Of a stretch of DNA of 64,000 nucleotides, positions 55,101 through 64,000 are shown in pieces. Under the pieces are notes generated by a model. That model was not told the DNA's origin, searched no databases, and was given only the letters and a program-made list of their open reading frames with translations. This DNA comes from Varroa destructor (taxonomy: Eukaryota > Arthropoda > Arachnida > Mesostigmata > Varroidae): positions 51,562,617 through 51,626,616 of the forward strand of contig NW_019211457.1 in NCBI RefSeq assembly GCF_002443255.2, in the 5' to 3' direction. Numbering within the stretch: position 1 is the first letter of the stretch; each line of letters begins with the position of its first letter. The position numbers were made by a program, and so were the translations under genes.

Positions 55101-55840
55101 TAGTAATATAATAATAATTAACAACAGTAACTTTTATCATTTTTACGGCCACAAGTAGTCGATGGTATTCAGCTTCTCCAAGGTTTGTACTTTACCAATT
55201 TGCTGTTGGCAGCGAAAATTTCTACCGCTGCCGCAGTCGTGCCATAGGCAAACCGTATCGAAAGGTACAGCCTTGGAAGATTTCGAGCCGAAGATCAAAG
55301 ACGGAAAAATAGAAATTTTTTGCTTTGACAGTCAGTTTTTCAAGCAGCCTATACTCTCGCCTTAAAATTTTTTACTTCGACATCGTAGCACTGAAGCCTA
55401 CCAGTAACGAGTACATAATGTCAGCTGCAAGTAGATTTAAATCGGTTTCACATTTATCCAGACTTAAGAACCTGTGGTTTGGTCTGTCTGTTAAATGCGA
55501 TTACAAATAACAGTCACAAAGATGACAAGTATCCTCCCAACTAAGAAAGAGAAGGGGCGAGGAATACAGATTCTATGTACGTACGTTGAAAATCTGTAAT
55601 CTCCGTATTTTTCTAGTTGCGCGCGCGTGCCGGTAGCCGATGTAATCCTGATTGAAACGTGCTGTCTGCCACGCTATTACTCATGGCGTCATTGACGCTG
55701 TAGTACATAGAGAAATACTTACTTGTTTGACCATTTACTTCTTCTAACTGTATAGCGAGCATGCTAACTCCGAGCACAATAACGTACAGTTGGAAACGTC
55801 TACTGGAGATCACTGGTTTACTAGCACCAAAACAATACAT
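28351..55840 (-). CDS. Secreted/adhesion protein, signal peptide + two sushi (CCP) modules + MAM domain; 5' five exons of a larger gene (3' part not seen)
   Basis: This is a spliced gene of five recognisable coding exons: 55840-55723, 53186-53016, 52769-52602, 52109-51957 and 28503-28351. All four junctions are phase 1 with GT donors and AG acceptors, and joining them keeps one open frame of about 254 residues. The order is a signal peptide, two complete sushi modules with four cysteines each, and the first two thirds of a MAM domain. Sushi modules bind proteins or glycans, and MAM domains mediate adhesion and oligomerisation. Both are disulphide-rich and extracellular, so the product should enter the secretory pathway. 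Possible N-glycosylation sites occur in both sushi modules (NGS, NAS). Introns, 5' to 3', are about 2.5 kb, 246 nt, 492 nt and 23.5 kb. The last part of the MAM domain and any transmembrane, GPI or further modules are missing, so the final anchor is unknown. I do not recognise the orthologue and assign no symbol. Confidence 0.85.
29800..29987 (-). CDS. Terminal exon of a cysteine-rich secreted-type module, resembling a single-domain VWC (SVWC/La1-like) fold
   Basis: A GC-richer block in AT-rich surroundings encodes 61 residues ending in a TGA stop on the minus strand. Six cysteines are spaced C-x14-C-x4-C-x9-C-x10-C-x13-C. The C-x-x-Y-x-C step (CASYSC), the YP near the end and the final IVC resemble arthropod SVWC/La1-like peptides, although the usual CC pair after YP is absent. 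A plausible acceptor (CTTTTCCC...GAAG) gives phase 1 entry at 29987. No ATG or signal peptide lies in this exon, so it needs an upstream exon. It lies inside intron 4 of the sushi-MAM gene, on the same strand and in the same phase as that gene's exons. It could be a nested gene or an alternative last exon. Coding status is fairly likely; the family call is tentative. Confidence 0.5.
31426..31942 (-). CDS. Candidate two-exon coding segment in a GC-rich patch (frame uncertain)
   Basis: On the minus strand, 31942-31728 ends at a consensus donor GGGAG|GTAAGTG. 160 nt further on is a strong acceptor (TTTGTCTCCGTTACCATCAG) that opens 31567-31426. Spliced this way, one frame stays open for about 118 codons to TAG at 31426 and contains NECPSAG at the junction. 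A second frame through the same donor is also open and would enter the cysteine-rich exon at 29987 in phase. A third possibility is the plus strand, where 31571-31801 is an open ATG-initiated frame with coding-like codons (MVTETNTEG...). Because several frames are open, the GC content may simply be suppressing stop codons. An AATAAA at 31504-31499 on the minus strand is followed by G/T-rich sequence. Confidence 0.25.
33395..33431. repeat. (TA)n microsatellite with one TTTA interruption
   Basis: Alternating T and A broken once near 33418. Confidence 0.95.
42683..42865 (+). CDS. Unrecognised short ORF, 60 codons, coding-like
   Basis: It runs from a true ATG to TAA, with balanced codon use and a protein-like composition (MNPVNVPFWKAW..., rich in Lys, Asp, Gly). 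A possible donor (AATGG|GTAAAT) overlaps the end, so it might instead be a first exon. It lies in intron 4 of the minus-strand gene. Another ATG-initiated ORF follows 13 nt later on the same strand. I recognise no family, and chance is a fair alternative at this length. Confidence 0.25.
   Translation: MNPVNVPFWKAWKADASTDSCDETTGFHGGVNFGYKRNSGRFLFIRVARLKDFEDSQENG
42879..43118 (+). CDS. Unrecognised short ORF, 79 codons, strong start context
   Basis: The start context AAAATGGCG is close to an ideal animal initiation context. The ORF reads MAPPESHWFLPPRLIVEG... to a TAA at 43118, with one mid-length leucine-rich run (TLPLLLKCLF) and no clear signal peptide. It follows the 60-codon ORF at 42683 by 13 nt in the same direction. 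An acceptor-like CCTTACAG occurs inside it, so it may not be intact coding sequence. No family is recognised. Confidence 0.22.
   Translation: MAPPESHWFLPPRLIVEGKHSTLPLLLKCLFARDIHNRQTDTEDFLNGRPRHCKPFLTEAQGVIEEVWPLFSVCLNAEL
43667..43720. repeat. (AT)n microsatellite, the longest AT run here
   Basis: 54 nt of AT units with a single G substitution at 43675. Confidence 0.97.
44107..44373 (-). CDS. Unrecognised ORF, 88 codons, glutamine-rich N-terminus
   Basis: The frame starts at a real ATG (44373) and opens with codons that often end in C or G. It reads MYEPAVYQQPSFEGAF, then a Gln-rich stretch (HQLQLQRQG), and stops at 44107. A T-rich run followed by GAGCCAG lies at the start and could be an acceptor, in which case this would be an internal exon entered in phase 1. 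It lies in intron 4, same strand as the host gene, but is not needed to complete the MAM domain. Function unknown. Confidence 0.22.
   Translation of the reverse strand: MYEPAVYQQPSFEGAFNLPHQLQLQRQGALSSSKMPFLANRYEVVRSILESSLYMAQISRTTSAASGMKSNNVENTRFFHLSPPLVST
49082..49111. repeat. (AT)n microsatellite
   Basis: Fifteen AT units. Confidence 0.97.
51957..52109 (-). CDS. Exon 4: N-terminal part of a MAM domain
   Basis: The exon is 153 nt, phase 1 to phase 1. It encodes the start of a MAM domain: the CTFE...CYW cysteine pair typical of the domain start, then FRWLKHSGSTPTPGTGP and a Pro-rich DHTGIP stretch matching the family's tGPt-DHT region. The acceptor is the first usable AG downstream of a perfect TACTAAC branch-point motif. 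The donor is CCAA|GTAAGA. The following intron is about 23.5 kb and splits the MAM domain after DHTGIP. Confidence 0.85.
52110..52601 (-). other. Intron 3 of the sushi-MAM gene (492 nt)
   Basis: GTGCGT donor, and a TACTAAC branch-point motif upstream of a GACAG acceptor. Confidence 0.8.
52602..52769 (-). CDS. Exon 3: second sushi/CCP module
   Basis: The exon is 168 nt, again phase 1 to phase 1, and encodes a second complete sushi module. The cysteines are in KTCEPLA, LRCYPGYTF, IFCDG and PFCRG, with the conserved tryptophan in HQWNASS. NAS is a possible N-glycosylation site. The acceptor TATTTCCAG has a good pyrimidine run, and the donor is AGAG|GTGCGT. The intron before it is only 246 nt, so exons 2 and 3 sit as a close pair, as expected from tandem duplication of a module. 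Confidence 0.85.
53016..53186 (-). CDS. Exon 2: first sushi/CCP module
   Basis: The exon is 171 nt with phase 1 at both ends, the usual arrangement for a shuffled sushi module. It encodes one complete domain. The four cysteines occur in RCGRL, FSCDPGYEL, VACNG and PFCY, with the conserved G-Y after the second cysteine and W (RKW) between the third and fourth. A possible N-glycosylation site lies at ANGSHT. The acceptor is TTCCAG, with a branch-point-like TGCTAAC about 20 nt upstream. The donor is CTATG|GTATAT, somewhat weaker than those of exons 1 and 4. Joining to exon 1 completes an arginine codon. Confidence 0.85.
53187..55722 (-). other. Intron 1 of the sushi-MAM gene (about 2.5 kb)
   Basis: It is bounded by CAA|GTAAGT and TTCCAG. 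No further sushi exon was seen inside. A tRNA-like stretch near 54890-54975 does not fold as a tRNA. Confidence 0.75.
55723..55840 (-). CDS. Exon 1: start codon and signal peptide of the sushi-MAM gene
   Basis: The exon encodes 39 residues from ATG at 55840, plus one base of the next codon. An in-frame TAA lies upstream, and this is the first ATG after it. A basic stretch (SSRRF) precedes a hydrophobic core (LYVIVLGVSMLAI), followed by a polar tail with likely cleavage near VNG-QT. That is a standard signal peptide with a longish N-region. The donor reads CAA|GTAAGT, near consensus, and leaves phase 1. Translation could start further upstream if a 5' exon joins at the AG near 55889, because the frame is open from there; a plain ATG at 55840 is simpler. 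Confidence 0.75.
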
Positions 55841-56900
55841 GGCCGATCCAATGAAAGCAACAGTAAATACACGTATATTGGCAGCAGTATTAATATTATA
55901 GCTATCTAGTCCACAAAAATGAATAATTAGTTACACTGGATAAGTTTCGCTCGTTCGTAACCGTTAATTGTCCGAGTCTAGTGTGACAGCGGTATGTGTC
56001 CTTGTCGCGCCGTTGAAAGAAACTCTGCATGCGACCGAAGGAAACAAGCACCACACGAGAGCTGCCAAAACAGAAGCAACGGGTCGGATCGACAGCAGGA
56101 TTACGCCGAAAGCAATACGGGGCGGCCGTGGGGCGATAGCAATCGCATACACAACAGGATAAACACGTCAAACGCTCGTCAGTAGCTCCACAATTGTTCG
56201 GCTGACGACAATAACAACACCACAGACGGATATACAGAGAGACGGAATGCGAACCAACCAAGGAAACAATCGGCACATAGTAACCAAGTAAGCTCGAACA
56301 GCGCCGACGTTGATGAGTGCAACAAAGAGTATCTGGGAGCTAATGTATGATACGATGGAACGCTGGTAGGTAACAGAAAGCTGCTAAAATAACGCAACAT
56401 AGAAGAGGAATATGTTTGTTTGCAACGCCGTCGTCAACGGATGGGCGGCTCGAAGGGGGTGGTTGACAGCCGGGACGGCCGACCGGGCAGTAGCGCTGCT
56501 CAGAGCAGTCATAGAAGTAGAAGAAAAAAGCCTTTCGAAGACATCTAACGATGAGAGCGAGCATGAAAGCGAAAAGAAAATAGTCTGAGATAACGTCCGC
56601 GACTCCGCTGGCCTCGTTGCTCTGCGCTGTTCCTGTTAGGACGAGATGAAAATCGATAAAAGTAAAGCGTAGCGCTCATAGCATGTTGTTTCTAGCCTAT
56701 CTTTGTCACTTCCATTCACGACTGGCTGAAAGTCGGATGAGAGAAGTGGGCAACAAAATAGAAAAGGCTTGCTTGAACTTTGCGGCGGGACGGGAGTTTG
56801 GAGGAAGTTATTGGAGCGCCTGGACCACACATTTGCTTTCAGTGGACGAGGCCAACTGGTTAAAAATGAAAAACCGGAAATTACCGAAAAAGGGAAATAC
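55841..56900 (-). promoter_or_regulatory. Candidate promoter / 5' exon region of the sushi-MAM gene
   Basis: The kilobase upstream of the start ATG contains a stretch (about 55960-56560) visibly richer in G+C and CpG than its surroundings. A TATAATATTA-like sequence lies some 55 nt upstream of the ATG on the minus strand. No firm TATA box or initiator can be fixed by eye. An AG at about 55889 after a T-rich run could be an acceptor for a spliced 5' leader. Confidence 0.2.
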
Positions 56901-59900
56901 TTAGACGTTTGGCCTGATAGTTCAACGTTTCATAGCGCCATTGGATGACGATGTGAAAATAGTTTCAGCCAAAAGTCAATGAAAAGGTTATGCTCTTGAG
57001 ACTTACGTGGGTGATATTGTCACCGATATCGATCATTTTTGCTGTATGTGGTACATTGTTAGCGCCGTAATCTACCTACAAAAAGATTTCTATTTAATTG
57101 TTAGTTCCATCCGTAAAAGCTCCTTTGCTCGAACAGTCTGCTCATCATCTCATGGGTCTTCCATCTCCGCCATATGTACGTTACATTTTAGTATTCAAAT
57201 AAAGATGTATCATACATAACGACAATCAAAGGTGAGAGATTAACCATGCCGACAAAGAGTAGGCTTGCAGTGACGCCAAGCGACGCGAAGTGAAAATAGA
57301 TTTTTTTTAGTTCGTGTGCCTGATGCGCGTACACATCACGGAAACGTTGCCTCGAGGAAAAACGTGAACGCTATCAGTAAGAAGATAATTTTCCCTTTTT
57401 TGTCTCCATCTATCGAATGACATAAAGAGTTATAATACATTATCTAACTTTAATGCCTGGCTCTAAACAGTGTGCCTAAATTATCTAAATCGGTATATGC
57501 CGACCAGTATAGCCCACGCAGCATACACAGTATTATTCGTATATCATGCGTAAATCGTGATGAAATGCAGGTAACCATGCCAGTCCTTATAGCAGTCACA
57601 GTGTACAGACACAATGATCCTTCTCTCTAAAATCTATCTATCTATAGCAAATTCTGACGGTATGAACTTGTCAGTGGTTACTTATATAAATTAGAGTGCT
57701 GCTATTACCTCAACTAACCGACATGATCTTACTGTTCTGTTTGTCGTAGGCTCACAATCCAAACAATATTATAAGTCTGTGCTATATCGATTTGTATTGT
57801 TGTTTTTTTTTTTGTATTTAATGTGATGCGACGTTGCTACAACGCGGATAACCACAATGATTTCCACACGATAAGGAAATAGCCATCTCGGCGCCACTTT
57901 CCGCTGTCACATATCACAGCCTTCCTCTATCGAAAATTTCCTCGCTTCTGTCTGTCGAACCACGTTTTAATGACATTCAATTATTATTTTAAACTATTAG
58001 AAACTGGATAGCCCGCCACAGCCCGTTAAACCTCGATAGATTTTCGTGACAGACGATTTATGTACGTAGTATGACCTACATAGAACAGAGTACGAATCGC
58101 TGCCAAAAAACCTTACAAGAACTCTTTTAATCCGGAATAGTCTAAAATAGGCTAAGTCACTCCTCGCTTACCTTGACCTTAATAATACACTCTTTAACCA
58201 ACAAACCTCTTCTCATTTAATTTAAATGCAGTCCCTGAAGTGTATTGGTTGTTTGTTATTACGTTTAGAAATGTGTACTAACCCAGAAAGTCTCCTAAAA
58301 TAGCTTTAAATTTTCAATATTCTAGCTTTCGCTTCAGCGTTTATTTCGTTTACTATAGTAAGTTCTCGACACCTATCCGAAAATCCCTCTTACCTCCGGA
58401 TTTATCGTCTCCTTTACTTTCTCACTTTCTTTTTAATGAACTTTCTTTGCAGAAATGCATATTTATTGTTTCACAATATATGTATTCCATAAGCCTTCAG
58501 TCTGGGAAAATTTATAATATAGGCACTCCAAAAATAGGCTAAATGACACTTCGACGGAGCTAAGTTCAGGCCTTCTCGACCAAAAATGCCTTAGCCTATT
58601 AAAGTATATGCTGCGAGTTTCATGTTCAAAACCAAATTTAGATATGGCGCCAGAAATTCAATATATGAAAATATATAAAAATATCATATTTAAACGTGTG
58701 TCTAATCGGTATACGTTTAATTTTTTTCATGCTTGATTAAACACTCTGTGTTTTTAATTGTTTTTCTAGTGTTTCTAAATTTTTATGAAAACAGCGTGTT
58801 TATAACAAAACAATATAATGTGTACGCACATTACTTTACAGCTTTCATAAACGTGTTGAACAACATCTGTGTAGCTAGATTGTCAACGTATTAAATTGAA
58901 GTGAATTAGTGAGAGAACATAGATGAAAAGGTATTTTATTATTTATAATGACGCGTACTGCCGAAAAAGGGTAAGGAAGCTGGCAGTGTAGCAATACTTT
59001 CGCGTTATATGTTTCAATGCTACAACATTGTGTGGCCCCTTATACATATGAACTCCTCCGAATACATATGGACAGCAAACCTATGTTCTATCGATAACTT
59101 CACTTGGCTAAAACGAAACTTCGCTAAAAGGACGTGTTCCATAAAAAACTTCCGTTACACATTTTACTAGCGTTACGTTTTATGGAAACGATATCATCTA
59201 ATAGCAGTGGCATAATTCGGTAACTGCATGTGGAAATATTGCATGTACATATGTACTAGCTTTCAAAAGGGGGCTTAAGGGTCACTAATGGTACCTGCCG
59301 TCTTCGTTTTCAGCCGCAGCATTCTGGGTCGAAACTGACCAACTGGACAGACCGAAGAGATACAACGACCCTCCATATTAACGCAGCTCACAAACAGCCG
59401 TACCGTATATAATCCGAGCTTAGACCTGAACGCCGTTATCGAACACTTAAACGCTTGCAAGCGATGGATGCTGTTTATATTTGCTTGCGTCGTATTTTCA
59501 TTATAAATTTCTGAAATTTCATAAAGTGAAAATGGCCTAATTTACTACAGTTGCAATAAGACGCATGTCTGAGTTGTACTGTTTTAAAGTGATTTGAGAA
59601 CAATAATATAGGGTGGTTTTTATTCCATCTTTATTAGCATCTAACAGGTTGAAGTCCGATACTCTGTTTGCGACTATGTTTTGTCTGTAATATAGGATCA
59701 TTTTCAGGAATTTTATGTATACCAGGTAACACAATATCGAACGGGAAAGATTGTAAAAGGGGTTCGTCCTGCTCTCATTGCTTGCAACAGGTGCCTGTTA
59801 ATACAGATTTATTAAAAAAAACGTTTAGAAAATGTACATATATAAATTCGTGAAAGAATTCATTTAGACACATCCAACGAATCTCCCTGCAGCAATATCA

Positions 59901-62900
59901 AAATTTTTTATGGAAATTATTTAGTCTTAAAATATAAAATCTGATACGATATGCCCAATTTGACATAATATAAAAAATGTATAAGACACAAACGATAAAA
60001 AATGGAGCACGGTAAAGGGACCTTATTGCATGCTTTGCTAGAATTAATTCGTCAAGATGTGTCGTATCGCTTGTTGCATTATCGCAGCTTTCGAGGCTCA
60101 TTTCGAGTACGTCGAACATAAACTTAAAAAAGCGAAGTTCAAAGATGCTTTATACCGGGTACTTAGAAATTGAAACGACAGCCGGACCTCCCTAAAGAGA
60201 CGTTTAAATTTAATACTACAGTAGGTAAATGCAAAGCCAATCATTTTCCCATGATAAGATAACCCGTGTATGGGTGTATACTTTCGCATAGGAAAATCAT
60301 CTGTCACTCGTATATCTTGTGGGTTAATCGTCCAAAGCCCACTCTCTACCCGTGTGCGAATAACAGACCTGCCGAACACTACCATTGGCTTGGGACGAAC
60401 CTCTGACGTATAAAGGAACTAGGAAAAAACCTGACAATGATTGTTAACTTTTATATACGTTAAAAAACAGCACAACATGTAAACCTATAAGACGATTAAC
60501 CTAGCTGCGGAAAAACCCCACAAACCCCAAAATGCTTTTTGTTTTTTTTTTTTTTCGAAAATATTGTAGAGCTTCTGAGTGTGCGATGAGAACGAAACAA
60601 TTATATCAGAATTTTACGGTTTGATTTACTTTTCACAATCTTAGTTGATTGCCTGCATAGTAGTGATAGTCCGTGGGAGCGTTTTTTAGGTAGGTAGCTC
60701 GGAAAGCTTGCGTTACACAACTTTGCTCCAGTTACTAGTGATTTCTACGCAACTCATGTTATGATAGCGTGCCTCACCGGTTCGTACTACGGTTCGTTTG
60801 TCGACATCGGCTCTAGAACAGGCAAAACTTCGATCACAACTTTTTAAACGTAGTTCTAACGATTTCATCCCACAACAATTCGATCCTTGCGTAATCTGTT
60901 CTTACGTATTTCCATGCTAGAACAGTGAGATTGGCTGTCATTACTAGCCAGCAACGCCTGCCGCATTATTGATACTTATCACCTGATTGTGGGACGCCCA
61001 ATGAAGACTTGTTCATAGACTAAAGACACAACAGGTCTTCAAGTGGTTTACTAGTTACTATAGATGGAATTGTGTAATGTATTTAAGCTTAAGTAAAGCC
61101 TACCAAACTCAACTGTTTGGACGTCGCGTCCCTTTGAAAATAATTGAACACCAAAAAAACCGCTGCGCTTTTTTCGCCAGCGCGCCTGATTAAGTTAGTT
61201 CATATCTAGTACCATTAACATCATTACCATATCATCTTAGAATTATAATATTAGGACTAACTATAAACTGACCCGTATTGTCTTCATCTGAGGCAGATTG
61301 CTATCTTATAGCATAGTTTTTTATGCGTTTCATAGCGTTTACTGACTCCATGCGTTATCGCTTTTTACAAATTATATCAACTTATACATGCTGATATGTC
61401 TGTTGTTGGGTGGTGGTAGCCACCTAGATCCCTCCAGCAATTACTAACGATGGCGTGAAAACAACTTCGAAAACATCAGCAAACCAAATAATTGATGGTG
61501 GTTCGCCAGCAAAAGGAGATAATTCGGAAAGGAGGGATTATGATTTCCAATGACTTAAACTATTATTGCCTCATACGTGATTCGTAATCACATCATCATA
61601 GAATGATCACACTGCCACCTGTGCTTGCGTTATCTTACAGGCACATAAAGGGACCCTATAGCACTAACTTGGCTAAAACGATCGACGCGTTACTAAGGGG
61701 GATTTTGTTCCTCACTTAGCTCAGCGTAAGAACTAACTTATTCTCCTCCACGGTTTATAGAGAAGACGGACAAATATATAGCTCTTTTGTCAGTTAGAAC
61801 TGTAAAACGCAACAGCAGGAACAACCAAGTGGGTCTACCAGTCTGTTTAAAGTATTAGACAATTCCTTAGTTATCTCTAACTTCGATCGTGAGGCGCAAC
61901 GAAAGGATACAGGAAGTCGAAAGGGACGTGGACTACGATCAACTATAACAGCATGATCAGATTCCGAAAGACGGCCCCTCGCTGAAGCATCCAGCCTAAA
62001 AAACCTTTTCTTTCAAATAATTAGCCTGCATGTAATCGCACCTGTTTGAGAATAGCGTATCTATTTGGAGATATTAGTGCGATAGTTCCAAATAAATATG
62101 TCCGGAGAATGTTTACCCACGTTTTTTATACATTGTGGGACATCTTAGTCGCCCACCTCACACACAACCTTATACATATGATCAGTAGATGAAAATAAAA
62201 ATAGACGTTAATAAACCCCCATACAGCGCTTCTAAGACAATTACCTTCGTATTAGGATATATCATCCGACTGATAAATCCTTTGTTCTTAGCTTTTCGGA
62301 TAATACCGTGTCACTCGTGACGTTGGGGAGTCTACCCAAAAAAGCCCAACTTCGCTTAATTGGGCTAAACGAATTGGGATAAGTCAGGCTTTTTGCTTTA
62401 ACTACACCAACTTCTTGAATGATTCCGTTTATAATTTAGTTGGTCGGATAAATTAGAAAAGCGCTCGATAGCATCAAAAGGGCTAACTACATAGGCCGAG
62501 GCGGGTGCAATACTATTTCAGACGAATGGTTGAATTATTTATAAGTTCAAAATTACATTTCATTACCATCATCACAACAACGTTATCAGGAATAATCACA
62601 CAATTAAAATATATCGTTAGATATCAATAATATCTGATGCTGGTGGTTTTTGCATGGAAAGCCTTCTTCGAGTGATTGCAGACGATTCGTCACAGAAGAA
62701 AAGCAAACAAAATAAGTTATCACTTGCGATATGACAGCTGTTGACCGCCGTGTCACCGCCAAGGTTCCAAGTTCCGAGAAATATTTCTACACAGGCTTCT
62801 TCTACCTAGACGTACACGCCAGTTTAAAGTTTCTATTTTTCTTAAAAGCAGATAGGCTTGTTCACTACCTTTTTTTTTTTTTGGTTTTTTTTTTATGTCC

Positions 62901-63972
62901 TACTCATGCAGATGAGATCTCTGTAATCTGCAGTGATATCATCGTTACATGCTTGGTTAGTAAAGTTAAATTGCCCAGGTTCGGGTTAGCAAATCACCAT
63001 GCTGGAATAGACCGCAGTGGACAAATCCGCAAACGAAAGTCGGGAACACGTCAATAACGTATCTTTGATTATGTTCACGCAGTCGAATAATGTGAATTTG
63101 AAATATGTCAGTGTATTTTCGGTACCGATGCCACTTTGGGCATTTCTAAAAAAAAAAACGTCTAATTAATAAGAGTGTTTTTTTGCGATTTATAGGTTAC
63201 CTTGAAATTTTCTGTTGCCATTCTCAATATATTACCATCCGTCGCTTCTGATAAGCACGGCTTAATCCCTTTCAAGACTGCTTCGCTTTTTTTTGTTTGT
63301 TTCCTTGCTCTAACCGGCGCCACCGAATACGCCAAAGAAACACTGGGCTGTTTCTAAAGAGACAATTATGTAAACGTCGTGTAAAAGCAACATCCTTTAT
63401 AGCTACTCGTTATTAGAACGGTTTGCCCATGTGTAGAGTACTCTATTATTATAGCATTCCCAAATTACTGTATAATTGCTTCTGTCTTGTGCTAAATTTG
63501 TAAATAGACAATTCATTGATTTCTTTGACGGATCACCACTATAATATTAGGCCCGTAACATCATAGTCTGAGAAAAGCATTGTCAACTAGGACAGCTAAC
63601 CGACAGTCCCTTGTCTATCTGCCGAGTCATTAGGCCGTTACAAGCTAGAAATAGAAATCGTCGATCGTTTACCTTAGGCAGCACCATCTTTGCAGTGAAT
63701 TTGTCCGCATTGATATTCCTCTTGATTAAGGCTCCGCATGACCTAACTGAAGGTAAGGAAGGAACATCAGTTGTTGACACATGAAGGTTGTTAAAACAGA
63801 TTGTTGAGAACACGCTGAATTGGAAAAAATTGGTGATATCAATAGAATAACCGAACAAGCTGCCTCTAATTGTAAACGACGACCCTGCAGAGACTCTGAA
63901 GCAAATGATGACTATGAAATAGAGAAAGCTGTTTTTTAAAAGACTGCCGGCCTTAATTGGAACAGTACTTAC
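56901..63972. other. AT-rich stretch upstream of the sushi-MAM gene, no clear gene
   Basis: Mostly AT-rich sequence with poly-T runs. Two GC-richer islands (about 59285-59460 and 60290-60400) and an ORF near 62731 have weak coding signals, treated under findings. No RNA gene or transposon protein was recognised. Confidence 0.5.
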
Positions 63973-64000
63973 CAAATATCAAGTCTTTGACTTCGCGTAT
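63973..64000 (-). CDS. Partial exon cut by the right edge of the window
   Basis: The last 28 bases, read on the minus strand, run into ATTTG|GTAAGTAC, a consensus donor. Two of the three frames are open (one reads IREVKDLIF and leaves phase 1). It could be the end of a coding or 5' untranslated exon of the sushi-MAM gene or of the next gene upstream. Nothing identifies the product. Confidence 0.3.

Noticed and set aside
55902..56276. 124-codon minus-strand frame with many cysteines upstream of the gene start
   Set aside because: It overlaps stop-free frames on both strands in a CpG-rich patch; more likely promoter or leader sequence.
58980..59040. GGCAGTG seed (miR-34/449-like) with a short inverted repeat
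   Set aside because: Only about 7 bp pair, so this is not a precursor hairpin.
63583..63975. 130-codon minus-strand frame with a hydrophobic N-terminus
   Set aside because: It starts at TTG across the GTAAGT donor at 63972, so it most likely lies in an intron.

Overview
This is a window of animal nuclear genome. It is AT-rich (roughly 60% AT by eye) and intron-dominated, with GT-AG introns, many microsatellites, no operons and no long uninterrupted genes. The domain types, the mixture of sub-kilobase and very long introns, and the lack of recognisable transposon proteins suggest an arthropod. A mite or tick relative is possible, but that is a guess from general character and not from a marker gene.

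The one gene I can identify with confidence lies on the minus strand and fills most of the window. It starts with an ATG at 55840 and continues past the left edge. Five coding exons can be read: a signal-peptide exon (55723-55840), one complete sushi/CCP module (53016-53186), a second complete sushi module (52602-52769), the first part of a MAM domain (51957-52109) and the next part of the same MAM domain (28351-28503). Every junction is phase 1 and every site is GT-AG, so the five exons join into one open frame of about 254 residues. The product is a secreted or membrane-anchored adhesion/recognition protein of architecture signal-CCP-CCP-MAM. The last part of the MAM domain, its fourth cysteine and everything after it were not found between 1 and 28350. 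They are probably off the left edge, or in short exons I missed. The MAM domain is interrupted by an intron of about 23.5 kb.

That long intron holds a second coding signal on the same strand: a cysteine-rich terminal exon (29800-29987) whose spacing resembles a single-domain von Willebrand factor C module. Just upstream is a GC-rich patch (31426-31942) with a convincing 160-nt intron on the minus strand, but its reading frame is unclear. These could be a nested secreted-peptide gene or alternative exons of the host gene.

Right of the gene start (55841-64000) lies a GC/CpG-richer stretch that could hold the promoter or 5' exon, then about 7 kb with no clear gene, and a partial exon cut by the right edge (63973-64000, minus, good GTAAGT donor). 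The left 28 kb is intron-like, with GC-richer patches rich in CAG/CTG runs, several microsatellites and a 65-bp palindrome at 17795-17859. A few short ORFs with coding-like codon use are listed at low confidence. No rRNA, convincing tRNA, CRISPR, transposase or viral gene was seen.
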